32,309 nucleotides of DNA, taken from Oryzomicrobium sp. (lineage in GTDB: Bacteria > Pseudomonadota > Gammaproteobacteria > Burkholderiales > Rhodocyclaceae). Location of the stretch: NCBI RefSeq assembly GCF_021287045.1, contig NZ_JAJTBG010000022.1:1-32309 (forward strand), given 5' to 3'. The notes under the pieces were generated by a model that saw only the letters and a program-made list of their open reading frames with translations, was not told the DNA's origin and did not search any database. This document shows, piece by piece, positions 10,033 through 18,405 of the stretch. Made by a program: the position numbers and the translations under genes. Positions within the stretch are counted from its first letter, which is position 1; each line of letters begins with the position of its first letter.

Positions 10033-11817
10033 ATGAGCCAACTGGTTGAAGTAAAGGTCCCGGACATCGGCGACTTCAAGGACGTGCCCGTCATCGAGGT
10101 GTTCGTCAAACCCGGCGATACGATCAAGGCCGAGGACGCCCTGGTCAGCCTGGAATCCGACAAGGCCACCATGGACGTGCCCTCCTCGGCCGCCGGCGTG
10201 GTCAAGGAGGTCAAGGTCAAGGTCGGCGACAAGGTCAGCGAAGGCAGCCTGATCCTGGTGCTGGAAGCCAGCGCTGCCGTGGCGGCGCCTGCGCCGACGG
10301 CGGCAGCACCGGCCCCGGCGCCCGCCGCCCCGGCCGCTCCTGCAGCCGCCCCCCAGGCCGCCGGCGCCTACAGCGGCCCGGTGGACGTGGAGTGCGACAT
10401 GCTGGTGCTGGGCGCCGGCCCGGGGGGCTATTCCGCCGCCTTCCGCGCCGCCGACCTGGGGCAAAAGACCGTCATCGTCGAGCGCTACGCCACCCTGGGC
10501 GGCGTCTGCCTCAACGTCGGCTGCATCCCCTCCAAGGCCCTACTGCACGTCACTGCGGTGATGGACGAGACCGCCCATTTCGCCGACCTGGGCGTGACCT
10601 ACGGGGCGCCCCGGGTGGACATCGACAAGCTGCGCGCCCACAAGGCCAAGGTGGTGGGCAAGCTCACCGGCGGCCTGGCCGGCATGGCCAAGGCGCGGAA
10701 GGTGGACGTGGTACGCGGCTACGGCAGCTTCATCGACGCCCACCACGTCGAGGTGGAAGTCACCGACGGGACCGGCCAGGACAAGACCGGCGCCAAGCAG
10801 GTGTTGCGCTTCAAGCAGTGCATCATCGCCGCCGGCAGCGCCGCGGTGCACCTGCCCTTCATCCCCCGCGACCCGCGCATCGTCGATTCCACCGGCGCCC
10901 TGGAACTGCGTTTCGTGCCCGAGAAGATGCTGGTCATCGGCGGCGGCATCATCGGCCTGGAAATGGCCACGGTCTATTCCACCCTGGGCGCCCGCGTCGA
11001 TGTGGTGGAAATGCTCGACGGCCTGATGCAGGGCCCGGACCGGGACGCGGTCAAGGTCTGGGAAAAGCAGAACCTGCACCGCTTCGACCAGGTCATGCTC
11101 AAGACCAAGACCGTGGCGGTGGACGCCAAGGACGACGGCCTGTGGGTGACCTTCGAAGGCGACAAGGCCCCCGCCGGGCCGCAGCGCTACGACCTGATCC
11201 TGCAAGCCGCCGGGCGCAGCCCCAACGGCAAGAAGATCGGAGCCGAAAAGGCCGGCGTGATCGTCGGCGAGCGCGGCTTCATCCCGGTGGATGCCCAGAT
11301 GCGCACCAACGTGCCGCACATCTTCGCCATCGGCGACATCGTCGGCAACCCGATGCTGGCCCACAAGGCTGTGCATGAAGCCCACGTGGCCGCCGAGGCC
11401 GCCGCCGGGCAGAAGGTCGCCTTCGACGCCCAGGTCATCCCCGGGGTGGCCTACACCCACCCGGAAGTGGCCTGGGTCGGCGTCGGTGAGGACGAGGCCA
11501 AGCAGGCCGGGCGCAAGGTCGAAGTGGCCAAGTTCCCCTGGGCCGCCTCCGGCCGGGCCATCGCCAACGGCGCCGACTACGGCTTCACCAAGCTGGTGTT
11601 CGACGCCGAGTCGCACCGGGTGATCGGCGGCACCATCGTCGGCCCCTCCGCCGGCGACATGATCGGCGAGGTGGCCCTGGCCATCGAGATGGGCTGCGAC
11701 GCGGTGGATATCGGCAAGACCATCCACCCGCACCCGACCCTGGGCGAATCCATCGGCATGGCCGCCGAAGTCGCCCACGGCTCGTGCACCGACCTGCCGC
11801 CGATGAAGAAGCGCTGA
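10033..11817 (+). CDS. lpdA: Dihydrolipoyl dehydrogenase (PDH E3) with N-terminal lipoyl domain
   Basis: Reoxidises dihydrolipoamide with NAD+ in the PDH complex. The 594 residues carry an extra N-terminal lipoyl domain (about 1-78, Lys44) and an Ala/Pro linker (about 80-112) ahead of the ~475-residue flavoenzyme. The flavoenzyme has the FAD motif GAGPGG (127-132), the redox-active Cys159-x4-Cys164 pair (GGVCLNVGC), a second GGGIIG NAD motif, and the C-terminal HPHPTLGE with catalytic His567-Glu572. The fused lipoyl domain is typical of PDH-dedicated E3 in betaproteobacteria and Neisseria. The ATG at 10033 follows AAGGGGG, 10 bp after aceF. A terminator follows at 11859. Confidence 0.98.
   Translation: MSQLVEVKVPDIGDFKDVPVIEVFVKPGDTIKAEDALVSLESDKATMDVPSSAAGVVKEVKVKVGDKVSEGSLILVLEASAAVAAPAPTAAAPAPAPAAPAAPAAAPQAAGAYSGPVDVECDMLVLGAGPGGYSAAFRAADLGQKTVIVERYATLGGVCLNVGCIPSKALLHVTAVMDETAHFADLGVTYGAPRVDIDKLRAHKAKVVGKLTGGLAGMAKARKVDVVRGYGSFIDAHHVEVEVTDGTGQDKTGAKQVLRFKQCIIAAGSAAVHLPFIPRDPRIVDSTGALELRFVPEKMLVIGGGIIGLEMATVYSTLGARVDVVEMLDGLMQGPDRDAVKVWEKQNLHRFDQVMLKTKTVAVDAKDDGLWVTFEGDKAPAGPQRYDLILQAAGRSPNGKKIGAEKAGVIVGERGFIPVDAQMRTNVPHIFAIGDIVGNPMLAHKAVHEAHVAAEAAAGQKVAFDAQVIPGVAYTHPEVAWVGVGEDEAKQAGRKVEVAKFPWAASGRAIANGADYGFTKLVFDAESHRVIGGTIVGPSAGDMIGEVALAIEMGCDAVDIGKTIHPHPTLGESIGMAAEVAHGSCTDLPPMKKR
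10051..10269 (+). repeat. Lipoyl-domain coding repeat, copy 3 (lpdA)
   Basis: Lipoyl domain fused to E3. It retains the ESDKATMD lipoylation site and is as similar to the two aceF copies as they are to each other. Confidence 0.85.
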
Positions 11818-11858
11818 CGCGCCGCGAGTCACTACGAATCGCCTCGGCAATCCCGGCA

Positions 11859-11899
11859 AAAAAAGCGGCGGAGCGGCACAAGCCCTCCGCCGCTTTTTT
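11859..11899. terminator. Strong bidirectional terminator after lpdA
   Basis: A perfect 15-bp stem (11859-11873 with 11885-11899) has an A-run at its left foot and a T-run at its right foot. It lies 41 bp beyond the lpdA stop codon and closes the PDH operon. Confidence 0.93.
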
Positions 11900-11964
11900 G
11901 CCAACTATTTCACGAAATGGCGAACCCGACGGAAGAGGCACGGTCATTTTCGTACCGACTTTGC

Positions 11965-11970
11965 AATAAT
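11965..11970 (+). promoter_or_regulatory. Candidate -10 just upstream of the PilZ-like gene
   Basis: AATAAT ends 6 nt before the ATG at 11977 and no Shine-Dalgarno is present. If it is used, the transcript would begin at or next to the start codon (leaderless or nearly so). No good -35 is visible. Confidence 0.35.
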
Positions 11971-11976
11971 CCGCCA

Positions 11977-13680
11977 ATGTTGAAGCACTTCGTCTCCCGC
12001 CTCCGCGGCGAGCGCAGCGACCACCCGCTGGGCACCGCGGACAACCTGGCCGCTGTCATCGCCGACCTTACCGGCAAGCGCCCCACCCACGCGCTGATGG
12101 CCCTGCGCGGCTGGCTGGCCGACGCCGCCCCCCTGGTCGGGCAACTGCCGCGTGAGGCCTGCCAGCGCGCCATCCTGCGCTTGGACGAGGCGGCCCAGCC
12201 CTGGCTCGCCGCCCTGTGGGACGATGCCGCCCGCCAGTTGCACACCCTGGACCCCCAGGCCGAGATCACCCTGAAGGCCCTGGAGTCCTACTACCACACC
12301 GCCGCCCGGGCCCTGGAAGTGGCCCTCAACCTGCAAGAGGCCCTGTCGCCCCAGCAGCCCAAGGCCCTGACCGTGATCCTGGCGCGCATGCTGCGCGCCC
12401 TGTCCCGGGAAAAGCTGGCGGCCCGCATCTGCTTCCAGGACCTGCCGGGCGAATGGTGGCCCGCCGCCCACGCCCTGATGGAAAAGGCCCGCGCCCTGGG
12501 CGCCCTGCACCTGCGCGAGATCCTTTACCCCGGCGACCCCGGCGACACCTCCCCCTGGCGCGAATACCGCATCGGCCTGTTCTACGAGCTGGGCCCCCTG
12601 GGCAACCTGTCGCCGCGCCAGATGATCCTGCTCGACCGCATCGTCGCCTGGGCCGAGCCCCACTTCACCCTGGCCGACACCCCGGCCGCCGGCACGCCCT
12701 GGCGCCTGCGCACCGACGGCCTGCGCGGCCCCGAGCGGATGATCGAATCCCCCACGGCGGAACAGGCCGCCGAGCCAGGCTGGCGCTACCTGGGGCCGGG
12801 CCGGGTGAGCATGCTGCTGTTCCCCCTCAAGAGCGACGTGGTGCGCCAGCAGACCGTGCCGGACTGGCTGTCCGTCCCGCCCGAGAACGACAGGGAGGCG
12901 GCGGCCCTGCTGCAACGCCTGATGCAGCACTGGTCCCAGACCCCGCCCAAGCGCCGCCACGCCCGCAAGGACGCCCAGAGCGCCCTGCGGGTGGTGCCCG
13001 GTTTCGACCTGGCGCGCCGCATGGTGGCCGCCGGCGAATACGCCCGTTCCGGCCGCCAGCTCGAATACGCCGCCGCCAGCCAGCAGGCCATGCGCCAGGC
13101 CTTCGCCCTGCCCACCCCCACCGGCGAGACGCTGACGCCCGAGGAGGTCCTGGCCAGCCTGGAAACCGCCGGCGACCGGCAGATGATGGAACGCTGGGAA
13201 CTGCGCGACATCAGCATGTCGGGCCTGGGCGCCCGCCCCCCGGTGAAGCGCCAGTGGCAGGCCATCGGCGCCCTGGTGGGCCTTCGCACCGACCAGTCCC
13301 TGCATTGGCGGCTGGCCCTCATCCGCCGCCTGACCCGCAGCCACGGCCGCTACAACGCCGGCCTGGCTCTCCTACCCGGAGAGCCCCGCTGCGCCCTGCT
13401 CGAAGCCATCAAGCGCCCCGACGACCCCTGGGCGGCCGAGACCGGCGGACTGCGCGGCACGGTGGACGCCCTGCTGGTGGACGATAAGGCCGGTCACCTG
13501 CTCGCCCCCCTGGGCACCTTCGGCCCCGGCGGACTGCGCTACACCCTGGTTTCCGGCGGCACCCGCCAGCCGGTGGTTCTCCAGCACCTGCTGGAGAGCG
13601 GCCCGGATTACGAACTGATCGCCTACACCGTCGGCGCCGAGGGCAGCGATCCCGCCGCCCCGGCCACCTCCGCGGCGTAG
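11977..13680 (+). CDS. Conserved-type protein with PilZ-like motif (function unknown)
   Basis: I do not recognise the full-length family. The 567-residue product (ATG at 11977, MLKHFVSRLRG) has no signal peptide or membrane segment. Its N-terminal half is helical and Leu/Ala-rich. Near the C-terminus WELRDISMSGLGA (about 405-417) resembles the D-x-S-x-x-G half of a PilZ c-di-GMP-binding domain, followed by a GALVGLR...RLALIRRL segment as in PilZ strands. The usual upstream RxxxR is not obvious. An in-frame start 20 codons upstream exists, but its extension looks noncoding and overlaps the promoter-like AATAAT (11965-11970). No Shine-Dalgarno precedes the chosen ATG. Its 3' end overlaps the convergent glycosyltransferase gene by 58 bp. 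Role in c-di-GMP signalling is inference. Confidence 0.7.
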   Translation: MLKHFVSRLRGERSDHPLGTADNLAAVIADLTGKRPTHALMALRGWLADAAPLVGQLPREACQRAILRLDEAAQPWLAALWDDAARQLHTLDPQAEITLKALESYYHTAARALEVALNLQEALSPQQPKALTVILARMLRALSREKLAARICFQDLPGEWWPAAHALMEKARALGALHLREILYPGDPGDTSPWREYRIGLFYELGPLGNLSPRQMILLDRIVAWAEPHFTLADTPAAGTPWRLRTDGLRGPERMIESPTAEQAAEPGWRYLGPGRVSMLLFPLKSDVVRQQTVPDWLSVPPENDREAAALLQRLMQHWSQTPPKRRHARKDAQSALRVVPGFDLARRMVAAGEYARSGRQLEYAAASQQAMRQAFALPTPTGETLTPEEVLASLETAGDRQMMERWELRDISMSGLGARPPVKRQWQAIGALVGLRTDQSLHWRLALIRRLTRSHGRYNAGLALLPGEPRCALLEAIKRPDDPWAAETGGLRGTVDALLVDDKAGHLLAPLGTFGPGGLRYTLVSGGTRQPVVLQHLLESGPDYELIAYTVGAEGSDPAAPATSAA

Positions 13681-14858
13681 GGCTGCGGCCCGTCGCCCGC
13701 GCTGACGGCGCGCAGCACCGCCTCGAAATCCCCCACCACCTGTTCCCAGGCGCAGGCCAGGGCCCGCTCCCGGGCAGCCCGGCCGAGCCGGGGCCGGCCC
13801 GCGTCGTCCAGGGCCAGCGCCACGGCGGCGGCGGCGAAGGCGTCCTCATCCCCCGGGCTGACCGTCAGCCCCTGCACCCCGTCGGCGATCAGCTCGGCGG
13901 CGGCGGCGCTGCGGTAGGCCACGGTCGGCACGCCGCTGGCCAGGGCTTCCAGGGTTACGTTGCCGAAGGTCTCGGTCAGGCTGGGGAAGAGGAACAGGTC
14001 GCCGGAGGCATAGTGGGCCGCCAGGTCCTCGCCGATGCGCACCCCGGCGAAGCGGTGTTCGGGATGGCGTTCCTCCAGGCCGCGCCGCAGCGGCCCGTCC
14101 CCCACCAGCACCAGCCGGGCGTCGGGCCGCCGGGCGCGGATGGCGGCGAAAGCCTTGAGGGTCAGGGGCAGGTTCTTTTCTGCCGCCAGCCGCCCCACCG
14201 ACAGCACCGCCAGCCCGCCCTCACCGACGCCCCAGGCGGCGCGCAGCCCGTCGTCGCGGCGCGCCGGGTCGAACAGGGAGGTATCCACGCCGCGCCCCAC
14301 CACCTTCACCCCGGGGATGCCCTCCCCGGCCAGGTCCGCCGCCAGGGCCATGGTCGGCGCCAGGGTGGCCCGGGTGCGGCGGTGGAAGGTGCGCAGGTAG
14401 GCGGCCACCGCCGGGCGCAGAAAGCCCATGCCGTAGTGGACGCTGTAGCGGTCGAAGTTGGTGTGGAACCCCGAGGTGGCGGGAATGCCCAGACGCCGCG
14501 CCGCCCCCAGGGCAGACCAGCCCAGGGGCCCCTCGGTCACCAGGTGCACCACGTCGGGCCGCTCGTGGCGCCATTCCCGCAGCAGGCGGGACTTGGCCGG
14601 CAGGCCGAAGCGCAGCCCCGGATAGCCGGGCAGGGGCAGCCCGGCCACGGTGCGGTCCGCCGGGGCGCTAGCGCCCCCGGCCCCGACATCCCCGTCGCCG
14701 GGCTGGCGCGGGCGGATCACCGTGACCAGGTGGCCCCGCGCGCGCAGGCCTTGCACCAGCCGCCCCACCGTCATGGCCACACCGTTCACTTCCGGAGGAT
14801 AGGTTTCGGTCACCACTGCCACTTTCAGGGGCGGGACCGGGACGGCGGATGCGTTCAT
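13623..14858 (-). CDS. GT4 glycosyltransferase, MgtA/SqdX-like
   Basis: Probable retaining glycosyltransferase of GT-B fold that uses a nucleotide sugar, with a lipid acceptor inferred from context. The 411 residues show the N-terminal TETYPPEVNGVAMTVG acceptor-domain start (17-32), the FHTNFDRYSVHYG block (131-143) typical of MgtA/SqdX-type enzymes, SVGRLAAEKN (220-229) and the donor-site E-x7-E (Glu296, Glu304). The ATG at 14858 has a strong AGGAGGT with 7-nt spacing. It is the last gene of the minus-strand operon, 75 bp beyond dgkA, and its end overlaps the convergent PilZ-like gene by 58 bp. Sugar and acceptor cannot be read from sequence. Confidence 0.88.
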   Translation of the reverse strand: MNASAVPVPPLKVAVVTETYPPEVNGVAMTVGRLVQGLRARGHLVTVIRPRQPGDGDVGAGGASAPADRTVAGLPLPGYPGLRFGLPAKSRLLREWRHERPDVVHLVTEGPLGWSALGAARRLGIPATSGFHTNFDRYSVHYGMGFLRPAVAAYLRTFHRRTRATLAPTMALAADLAGEGIPGVKVVGRGVDTSLFDPARRDDGLRAAWGVGEGGLAVLSVGRLAAEKNLPLTLKAFAAIRARRPDARLVLVGDGPLRRGLEERHPEHRFAGVRIGEDLAAHYASGDLFLFPSLTETFGNVTLEALASGVPTVAYRSAAAAELIADGVQGLTVSPGDEDAFAAAAVALALDDAGRPRLGRAARERALACAWEQVVGDFEAVLRAVSAGDGPQPYAAEVAGAAGSLPSAPTV

Positions 14859-14933
14859 GGCATGACCTCCTACGGGGTTGCACTCAACGGGGAAAGGAAG
14901 GGGCCGCGGAAGGAGCAGAGCTGCCCCTCCGCA

Positions 14934-15314
14934 TCACAACAGCACGCAGCCCCACACCAGGGCCACGTTGATCAGCGCGATCAGCACCGCCGCGCTGCCG
15001 ATGTCCTTGGCCCGCTTGGCCAGCCGGTGGTGCTCCAGGGAGACTCGGTCCACCGCCGCCTCCACCGCCGAGTTGAGCAGTTCCACCACCAGCACCAGCA
15101 AGATGCTGCCCACCATCAGGGCCCGCTCCACCCCGGCGACGGGCAGGAAGAAGGCCAGGGGCACCAGCACCAGGGCCAGCCAGACTTCCTGGCGGAAGGC
15201 GTCCTCGCAGGCGTAGGCGGCGCGCAGGCCGGCCAGGGAATAGTTGAGGGCGTTCCAGACCCGGGTCAGGCCGGTCTTGCCCTTGAAGGGGCTTTCGTCG
15301 TGGGGAGCGTTCAT
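14934..15314 (-). CDS. dgkA: Diacylglycerol kinase
   Basis: Integral inner-membrane kinase that phosphorylates diacylglycerol to phosphatidic acid with ATP. The 126 residues have three hydrophobic segments (about 44-60, 65-82, 107-126). The family signature ELLNSAVEAAVDR (78-90) carries the catalytic and metal-binding acidic residues. The start is set at the ATG at 15314; a TTG two codons upstream is possible. It lies 12 bp beyond a glycosyltransferase and downstream of a PlcP-type phospholipase gene. This suggests that it recycles diacylglycerol released during lipid turnover instead of, or besides, the usual membrane-derived-oligosaccharide role. Confidence 0.96.
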   Translation of the reverse strand: MNAPHDESPFKGKTGLTRVWNALNYSLAGLRAAYACEDAFRQEVWLALVLVPLAFFLPVAGVERALMVGSILLVLVVELLNSAVEAAVDRVSLEHHRLAKRAKDIGSAAVLIALINVALVWGCVLL

Positions 15315-15326
15315 GGGCAAAAGGGG

Positions 15327-16616
15327 TCAGCCCCGGGCCTCTGGCCGGGGGATCAGGAGGGCGGGACGGGGATCGACGACACAGCGGGCGTGATAACGCT
15401 CGGCCAAGCGGGCGGCCAGGGCCTGGTCGGACCAGCCGGCGGCGCTGCCCCGGGCTTCCCGCTCCAGGCGGAGACGGGCGTGGGGATCCTGGTGCAGGCC
15501 GCCCAGCAGGTCGGCCAGGTGCAGGGCGAAATCGGCCACCTCGGCCCGGGGCACCACGCAGCCCGGCATGGGGCAGCCGTCGCGGTCGAGCAGGATGTCG
15601 CGAGTGCCCATCTCGGCCAGGGCCACCACCGGCAGCCCGGCGGCCAGGGCTTCGAGCAGCACCAGCCCCTGGGTCTCGGTGTGGGAGGCGAAGGCGAAGA
15701 CGTCCGCCGCCGCGTAGCAGTCGGGCAGGGCCCGCTCCCGCTCCAGGTAGCCGAGGAAGCGCACCGAGTCGCCCAGGCCCAGGCTGGCGGCATGGCGTTC
15801 CAGGGCCGGGCGGGCCGGGCCCTCGCCGGTAACCAGCAGCAGCAGGTCGGGCAGGTGGCGGCGCGCCAGGGCGTGGGCTTCGAGCAAAAAGGCGATGTTC
15901 TTCTCGAAGGCCACCCGGCCGACGAAGAGGGCCACGGGCCGGTCCGGCGCAATGCCGTGGGCCAGGCGGAAGCGCTGCCGCGCCGCGGCCCGGGTCCCGG
16001 TGTCGGTGCAGTCGAAGCGGGCCATGGGGATGCCGGTGGGCAGCACGGTGAGGGGCGTCGTCACGCCGTAGTCCGACAGGCGCTCGGCCATGGCCCGGCT
16101 GGGTACCACCACTTCGTCCACCCCGTTGCACTGGTGGCGCGACAGGCGCCTGGCCAGGCCGCGCAGCAGGGCGCCGGGGAGGAAGGGGGCGTAGTGGTGC
16201 AGGTATTCCTCGAAGAAGGTGTGATAGGTGGCAAGCACCGGCACGCCCCGCCGCCGGGCCTCGGCCACCCCGGCGTAGTGGGCCAGGAACGGGGTCTGGA
16301 CGTGGATCAGGTCGGCCCCCTCGGCGGCCTCGGCCACGGCGCGGCCCAGCTTGCGCCAGGCCATCAGCCGGTCCTCCGGGTCCCGAGGCACCGGCCGGCC
16401 CGGGACGCGCCACAGGGCATCGTCGGCGTCGTCGGAGGCACCGTAGGCGGGCGCCACCAGGCGCACCGTCACCCCCAGGTCGGCCAGGGTACGGCGAAAG
16501 GTTTCGATGGAGGTGGAAACGCCGTTGATACGCGGGAAATAGACGTCGGAAACCATCAGCACCGTCAGGGGGCGAGACAACGACGGCGGCGACGCGGGAT
16601 GGGGCGTCATGGGCAT
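15327..16616 (-). CDS. GT4 glycosyltransferase, candidate diacylglycerol glycosyltransferase (Agt-like)
   Basis: The 429-residue GT-B enzyme has VSDVYFPRINGVSTSI (22-37) at the N-terminal acceptor domain, the YHTFFEEYLHHY block (131-142), FVGRVAFEKN (231-240), LVTGEGP and the donor-site E-x7-E (Glu314, Glu322; TETQGLVLLEAL). This pattern is shared with 1,2-diacylglycerol 3-glucosyltransferases and with the Agt enzymes that accompany PlcP. The start ATG at 16616 overlaps the plcP-like stop codon (TGATG), so the two are translationally coupled. A longer open frame reaching 17450 is only a shadow of the upstream gene. The diacylglycerol acceptor is inferred from the neighbourhood and the sugar donor is unknown. 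Confidence 0.87.
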   Translation of the reverse strand: MPMTPHPASPPSLSRPLTVLMVSDVYFPRINGVSTSIETFRRTLADLGVTVRLVAPAYGASDDADDALWRVPGRPVPRDPEDRLMAWRKLGRAVAEAAEGADLIHVQTPFLAHYAGVAEARRRGVPVLATYHTFFEEYLHHYAPFLPGALLRGLARRLSRHQCNGVDEVVVPSRAMAERLSDYGVTTPLTVLPTGIPMARFDCTDTGTRAAARQRFRLAHGIAPDRPVALFVGRVAFEKNIAFLLEAHALARRHLPDLLLLVTGEGPARPALERHAASLGLGDSVRFLGYLERERALPDCYAAADVFAFASHTETQGLVLLEALAAGLPVVALAEMGTRDILLDRDGCPMPGCVVPRAEVADFALHLADLLGGLHQDPHARLRLEREARGSAAGWSDQALAARLAERYHARCVVDPRPALLIPRPEARG

Positions 16617-17503
16617 CAGGAGGCGCCCTCCGGGGAAGAAGGATAGAGAGGATGGGGGCTTCCGCCGTTGCCGACCTCGGACTCGCCACGCAGGGCGGCC
16701 GGTGCGGGCAGGGGCAAGGGCGTTTCGGGCGCCGGCAGAGCAGCGGGGGCGTCGGCGTCGTGCAGGAACGGCGAGCCCCAGGACACCAGTTCCAGGCGGC
16801 CGTCGAAGTGCTCGACGATGGCGGTGCACGAGTCGACCCAGTCGCCGCAATTGACGTAGGTGAGGCCGTCCACCTGCTTGATGGCCGCCCAGTGGATGTG
16901 GCCGCAGATCACCCCGTCCATGCCCCGGGCCCGGGCATGGCGGATCACCGCGTCCTCGAAGTCGAAGATGAACTGTAGGGCGCTCTTCACCTTGCGCTTG
17001 GCGTAGCCGGCCAGGGACCAGTAGCCCGGCCGGCCGAGGCGCCGGCGCACCCAGGAGAGCCAGCCGTTGAGGCGCACCAGGGCGTTGTAGGCCACGTCGC
17101 CGACCACGGCCACCCAACGGTGGTAGCGGGTCACCTGGTCGAACTCGTCGCCGTGCACCAGCAGAAAGCGGCGTCCATCGGCGGTTTCGTGGACCCACTC
17201 GGACTCGACCCGGATGTCGCCGAAAGCCACGCCCACGTATTCGCGCAAGGCCTCGTCGTGGTTGCCGGGGACGAACACCACCTGCTCGCCGTGGCGGGCC
17301 CGGCGCAGAATCTTCTGCACCACCGTGTTCTGGGCCGCCGACCAGGCGATCGAGCGCCCCATGGCCCAGAAATCGATGATGTCGCCGACCAGATAGAGAT
17401 GGTCGGCGGGGGTTTCCTTGAGAAAGTCGAGGAGCCGTTCCGCCTGGCACGCCCGGGTGCCCAGGTGGACGTCGGAGATGAAGATCGAACGCACCTTTGC
17501 CAT
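16616..17503 (-). CDS. PlcP-type metallophosphoesterase (phospholipase C-like)
   Basis: Calcineurin-like phosphoesterase of 295 residues with all five metal motifs: D11-x-H13, G40-D-x-x-D44, G80-N-H-D83, H117-G-D and G201-H-I-H204. Databases often label such proteins UDP-2,3-diacylglucosamine diphosphatase. However, the length and the [20 protein letters not shown] and [12 protein letters not shown] blocks fit the PlcP family, which removes the head group from phosphatidylethanolamine or phosphatidylcholine during phosphate starvation to give diacylglycerol (shown in Sinorhizobium and marine bacteria). The ATG at 17503 is chosen because family similarity begins there. No Shine-Dalgarno is evident. 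A PhoB-type box array lies 22-62 bp upstream. The last ~45 residues are Pro/Ala-rich and unconserved. Confidence 0.85.
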   Translation of the reverse strand: MAKVRSIFISDVHLGTRACQAERLLDFLKETPADHLYLVGDIIDFWAMGRSIAWSAAQNTVVQKILRRARHGEQVVFVPGNHDEALREYVGVAFGDIRVESEWVHETADGRRFLLVHGDEFDQVTRYHRWVAVVGDVAYNALVRLNGWLSWVRRRLGRPGYWSLAGYAKRKVKSALQFIFDFEDAVIRHARARGMDGVICGHIHWAAIKQVDGLTYVNCGDWVDSCTAIVEHFDGRLELVSWGSPFLHDADAPAALPAPETPLPLPAPAALRGESEVGNGGSPHPLYPSSPEGAS

Positions 17504-17525
17504 GCCGCTAGGGTGGGCCCGGCGC

Positions 17526-17565
17526 ATGACCGGGCCGTGGCACTGCCGTGACAGCGCCGTGACAC
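17526..17565 (-). promoter_or_regulatory. Tandem PhoB box (four half-sites) upstream of the plcP-like operon
   Basis: On the minus strand four 7-mers occur with an exact 11-bp period: GTGTCAC (17565-17559), CTGTCAC (17554-17548), GTGCCAC (17543-17537) and CGGTCAT (17532-17526). The E. coli Pho box is two CTGTCAT/C direct repeats with 4-bp spacing. The array ends 22 bp before the start codon at 17503 and points toward it. The -10 is not clear (a weak CACCCT lies 10 nt after the last half-site). Confidence 0.78.
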
Positions 17566-17610
17566 CCCGATTTCCCTTCCGGGCAGTCGCCAGCCTCCGC
17601 CACCGCCCCG

Positions 17611-17616
17611 TAGAAT
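17611..17616 (+). promoter_or_regulatory. Candidate -10 of rpiA
   Basis: TAGAAT (5/6) lies 30 bp upstream of the rpiA ATG, with no evident -35. An AGGAGA ribosome-binding site follows at 17633-17638. Confidence 0.5.
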
Positions 17617-17645
17617 GGCGCTTTTGCCCCACAGGAGATTTCCCC

Positions 17646-18323
17646 ATGAACCAGGACGAACTGAAACGCGCCGTTGGTCAGGCCGCCGCCGACTACGTGG
17701 TGGCCCACGCTCCCCAAGGCGCGGTGCTGGGCGTGGGGACCGGCTCCACCGCCAACTGTTTCATCGACGCCATCGCCCCGTTCAAGGAGCGCTTCCGCGG
17801 CGCCGTGTCCAGCTCCGAAGCCTCCACCGACCGGCTGCGCAGCCATGGCTTCGCCATCCTCGACCTGAACGACGTGAGCGAGATTCCCGTCTACGTGGAC
17901 GGCGCCGACGAGGTGAACGACCGCCTGCATATGGTCAAGGGCGGCGGCGGCGCCCTGACCCGGGAGAAGATCGTGGCCGCAGTGGCCGACACCTTCGTCT
18001 GCATCGCCGACGCCTCCAAACTGGTGCCGACCCTGGGCGCCTTCCCCCTGCCGGTGGAGGTGATCCCCATGGCCTGCGCCCACGTGGCCCGGGAACTGGC
18101 CAAGCTGGGCGGCGACCCGCACCTGCGCAAGGGTTTCATCACCGACAACGGCAACCTGATCCTGGATGTGCGCGGCCTGTCCATCGACGATCCGGTGGCC
18201 CTGGAGGCCCACATCAACCAGATCGTCGGCGTGGTGTGCAACGGCCTGTTTGCCGCCCGGGGCGCCGATCTGTTGCTGCTCGGCACCCCCGACGGGGTGC
18301 GGCAGTTGCACCCGAAATCCTGA
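17646..18323 (+). CDS. rpiA: Ribose-5-phosphate isomerase A
   Basis: Interconverts ribose 5-phosphate and ribulose 5-phosphate in the pentose phosphate pathway, and in the Calvin cycle that the prk gene at 29934 implies. The 225 residues contain GVGTGSTA (29-36), [10 protein letters not shown] (56-64), VDGADEV (84-90) and [11 protein letters not shown] (98-108) with the catalytic Glu107. The ATG at 17646 has AGGAGA 7 nt upstream. It is transcribed divergently from the plcP-like operon and followed by an intrinsic terminator at 18406. Confidence 0.97.
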   Translation: MNQDELKRAVGQAAADYVVAHAPQGAVLGVGTGSTANCFIDAIAPFKERFRGAVSSSEASTDRLRSHGFAILDLNDVSEIPVYVDGADEVNDRLHMVKGGGGALTREKIVAAVADTFVCIADASKLVPTLGAFPLPVEVIPMACAHVARELAKLGGDPHLRKGFITDNGNLILDVRGLSIDDPVALEAHINQIVGVVCNGLFAARGADLLLLGTPDGVRQLHPKS

Positions 18324-18405
18324 GGCCGGACGGCCGCGCCGGCCGCCCAATCCGCCACCGCAACATTTCTGTCATATTGGAATGCTAGGTTCCACGTTTT
18401 GATCG

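Noticed and set aside
15327-17450. A 707-codon frame that would fuse a long N-terminal part to the second glycosyltransferase
   Set aside because: The first ~278 codons are an out-of-frame, Arg/Pro-rich shadow of the plcP-like gene. GT4 similarity begins at the ATG at 16616, which overlaps the plcP stop codon.
18369-18375. A CTGTCAT heptamer upstream of phoU as a second Pho box
   Set aside because: It is a perfect half-site, but neither position 11 bp away resembles a partner (2/7 at best), and the rpiA terminator lies between it and phoU. A single heptamer is expected by chance.
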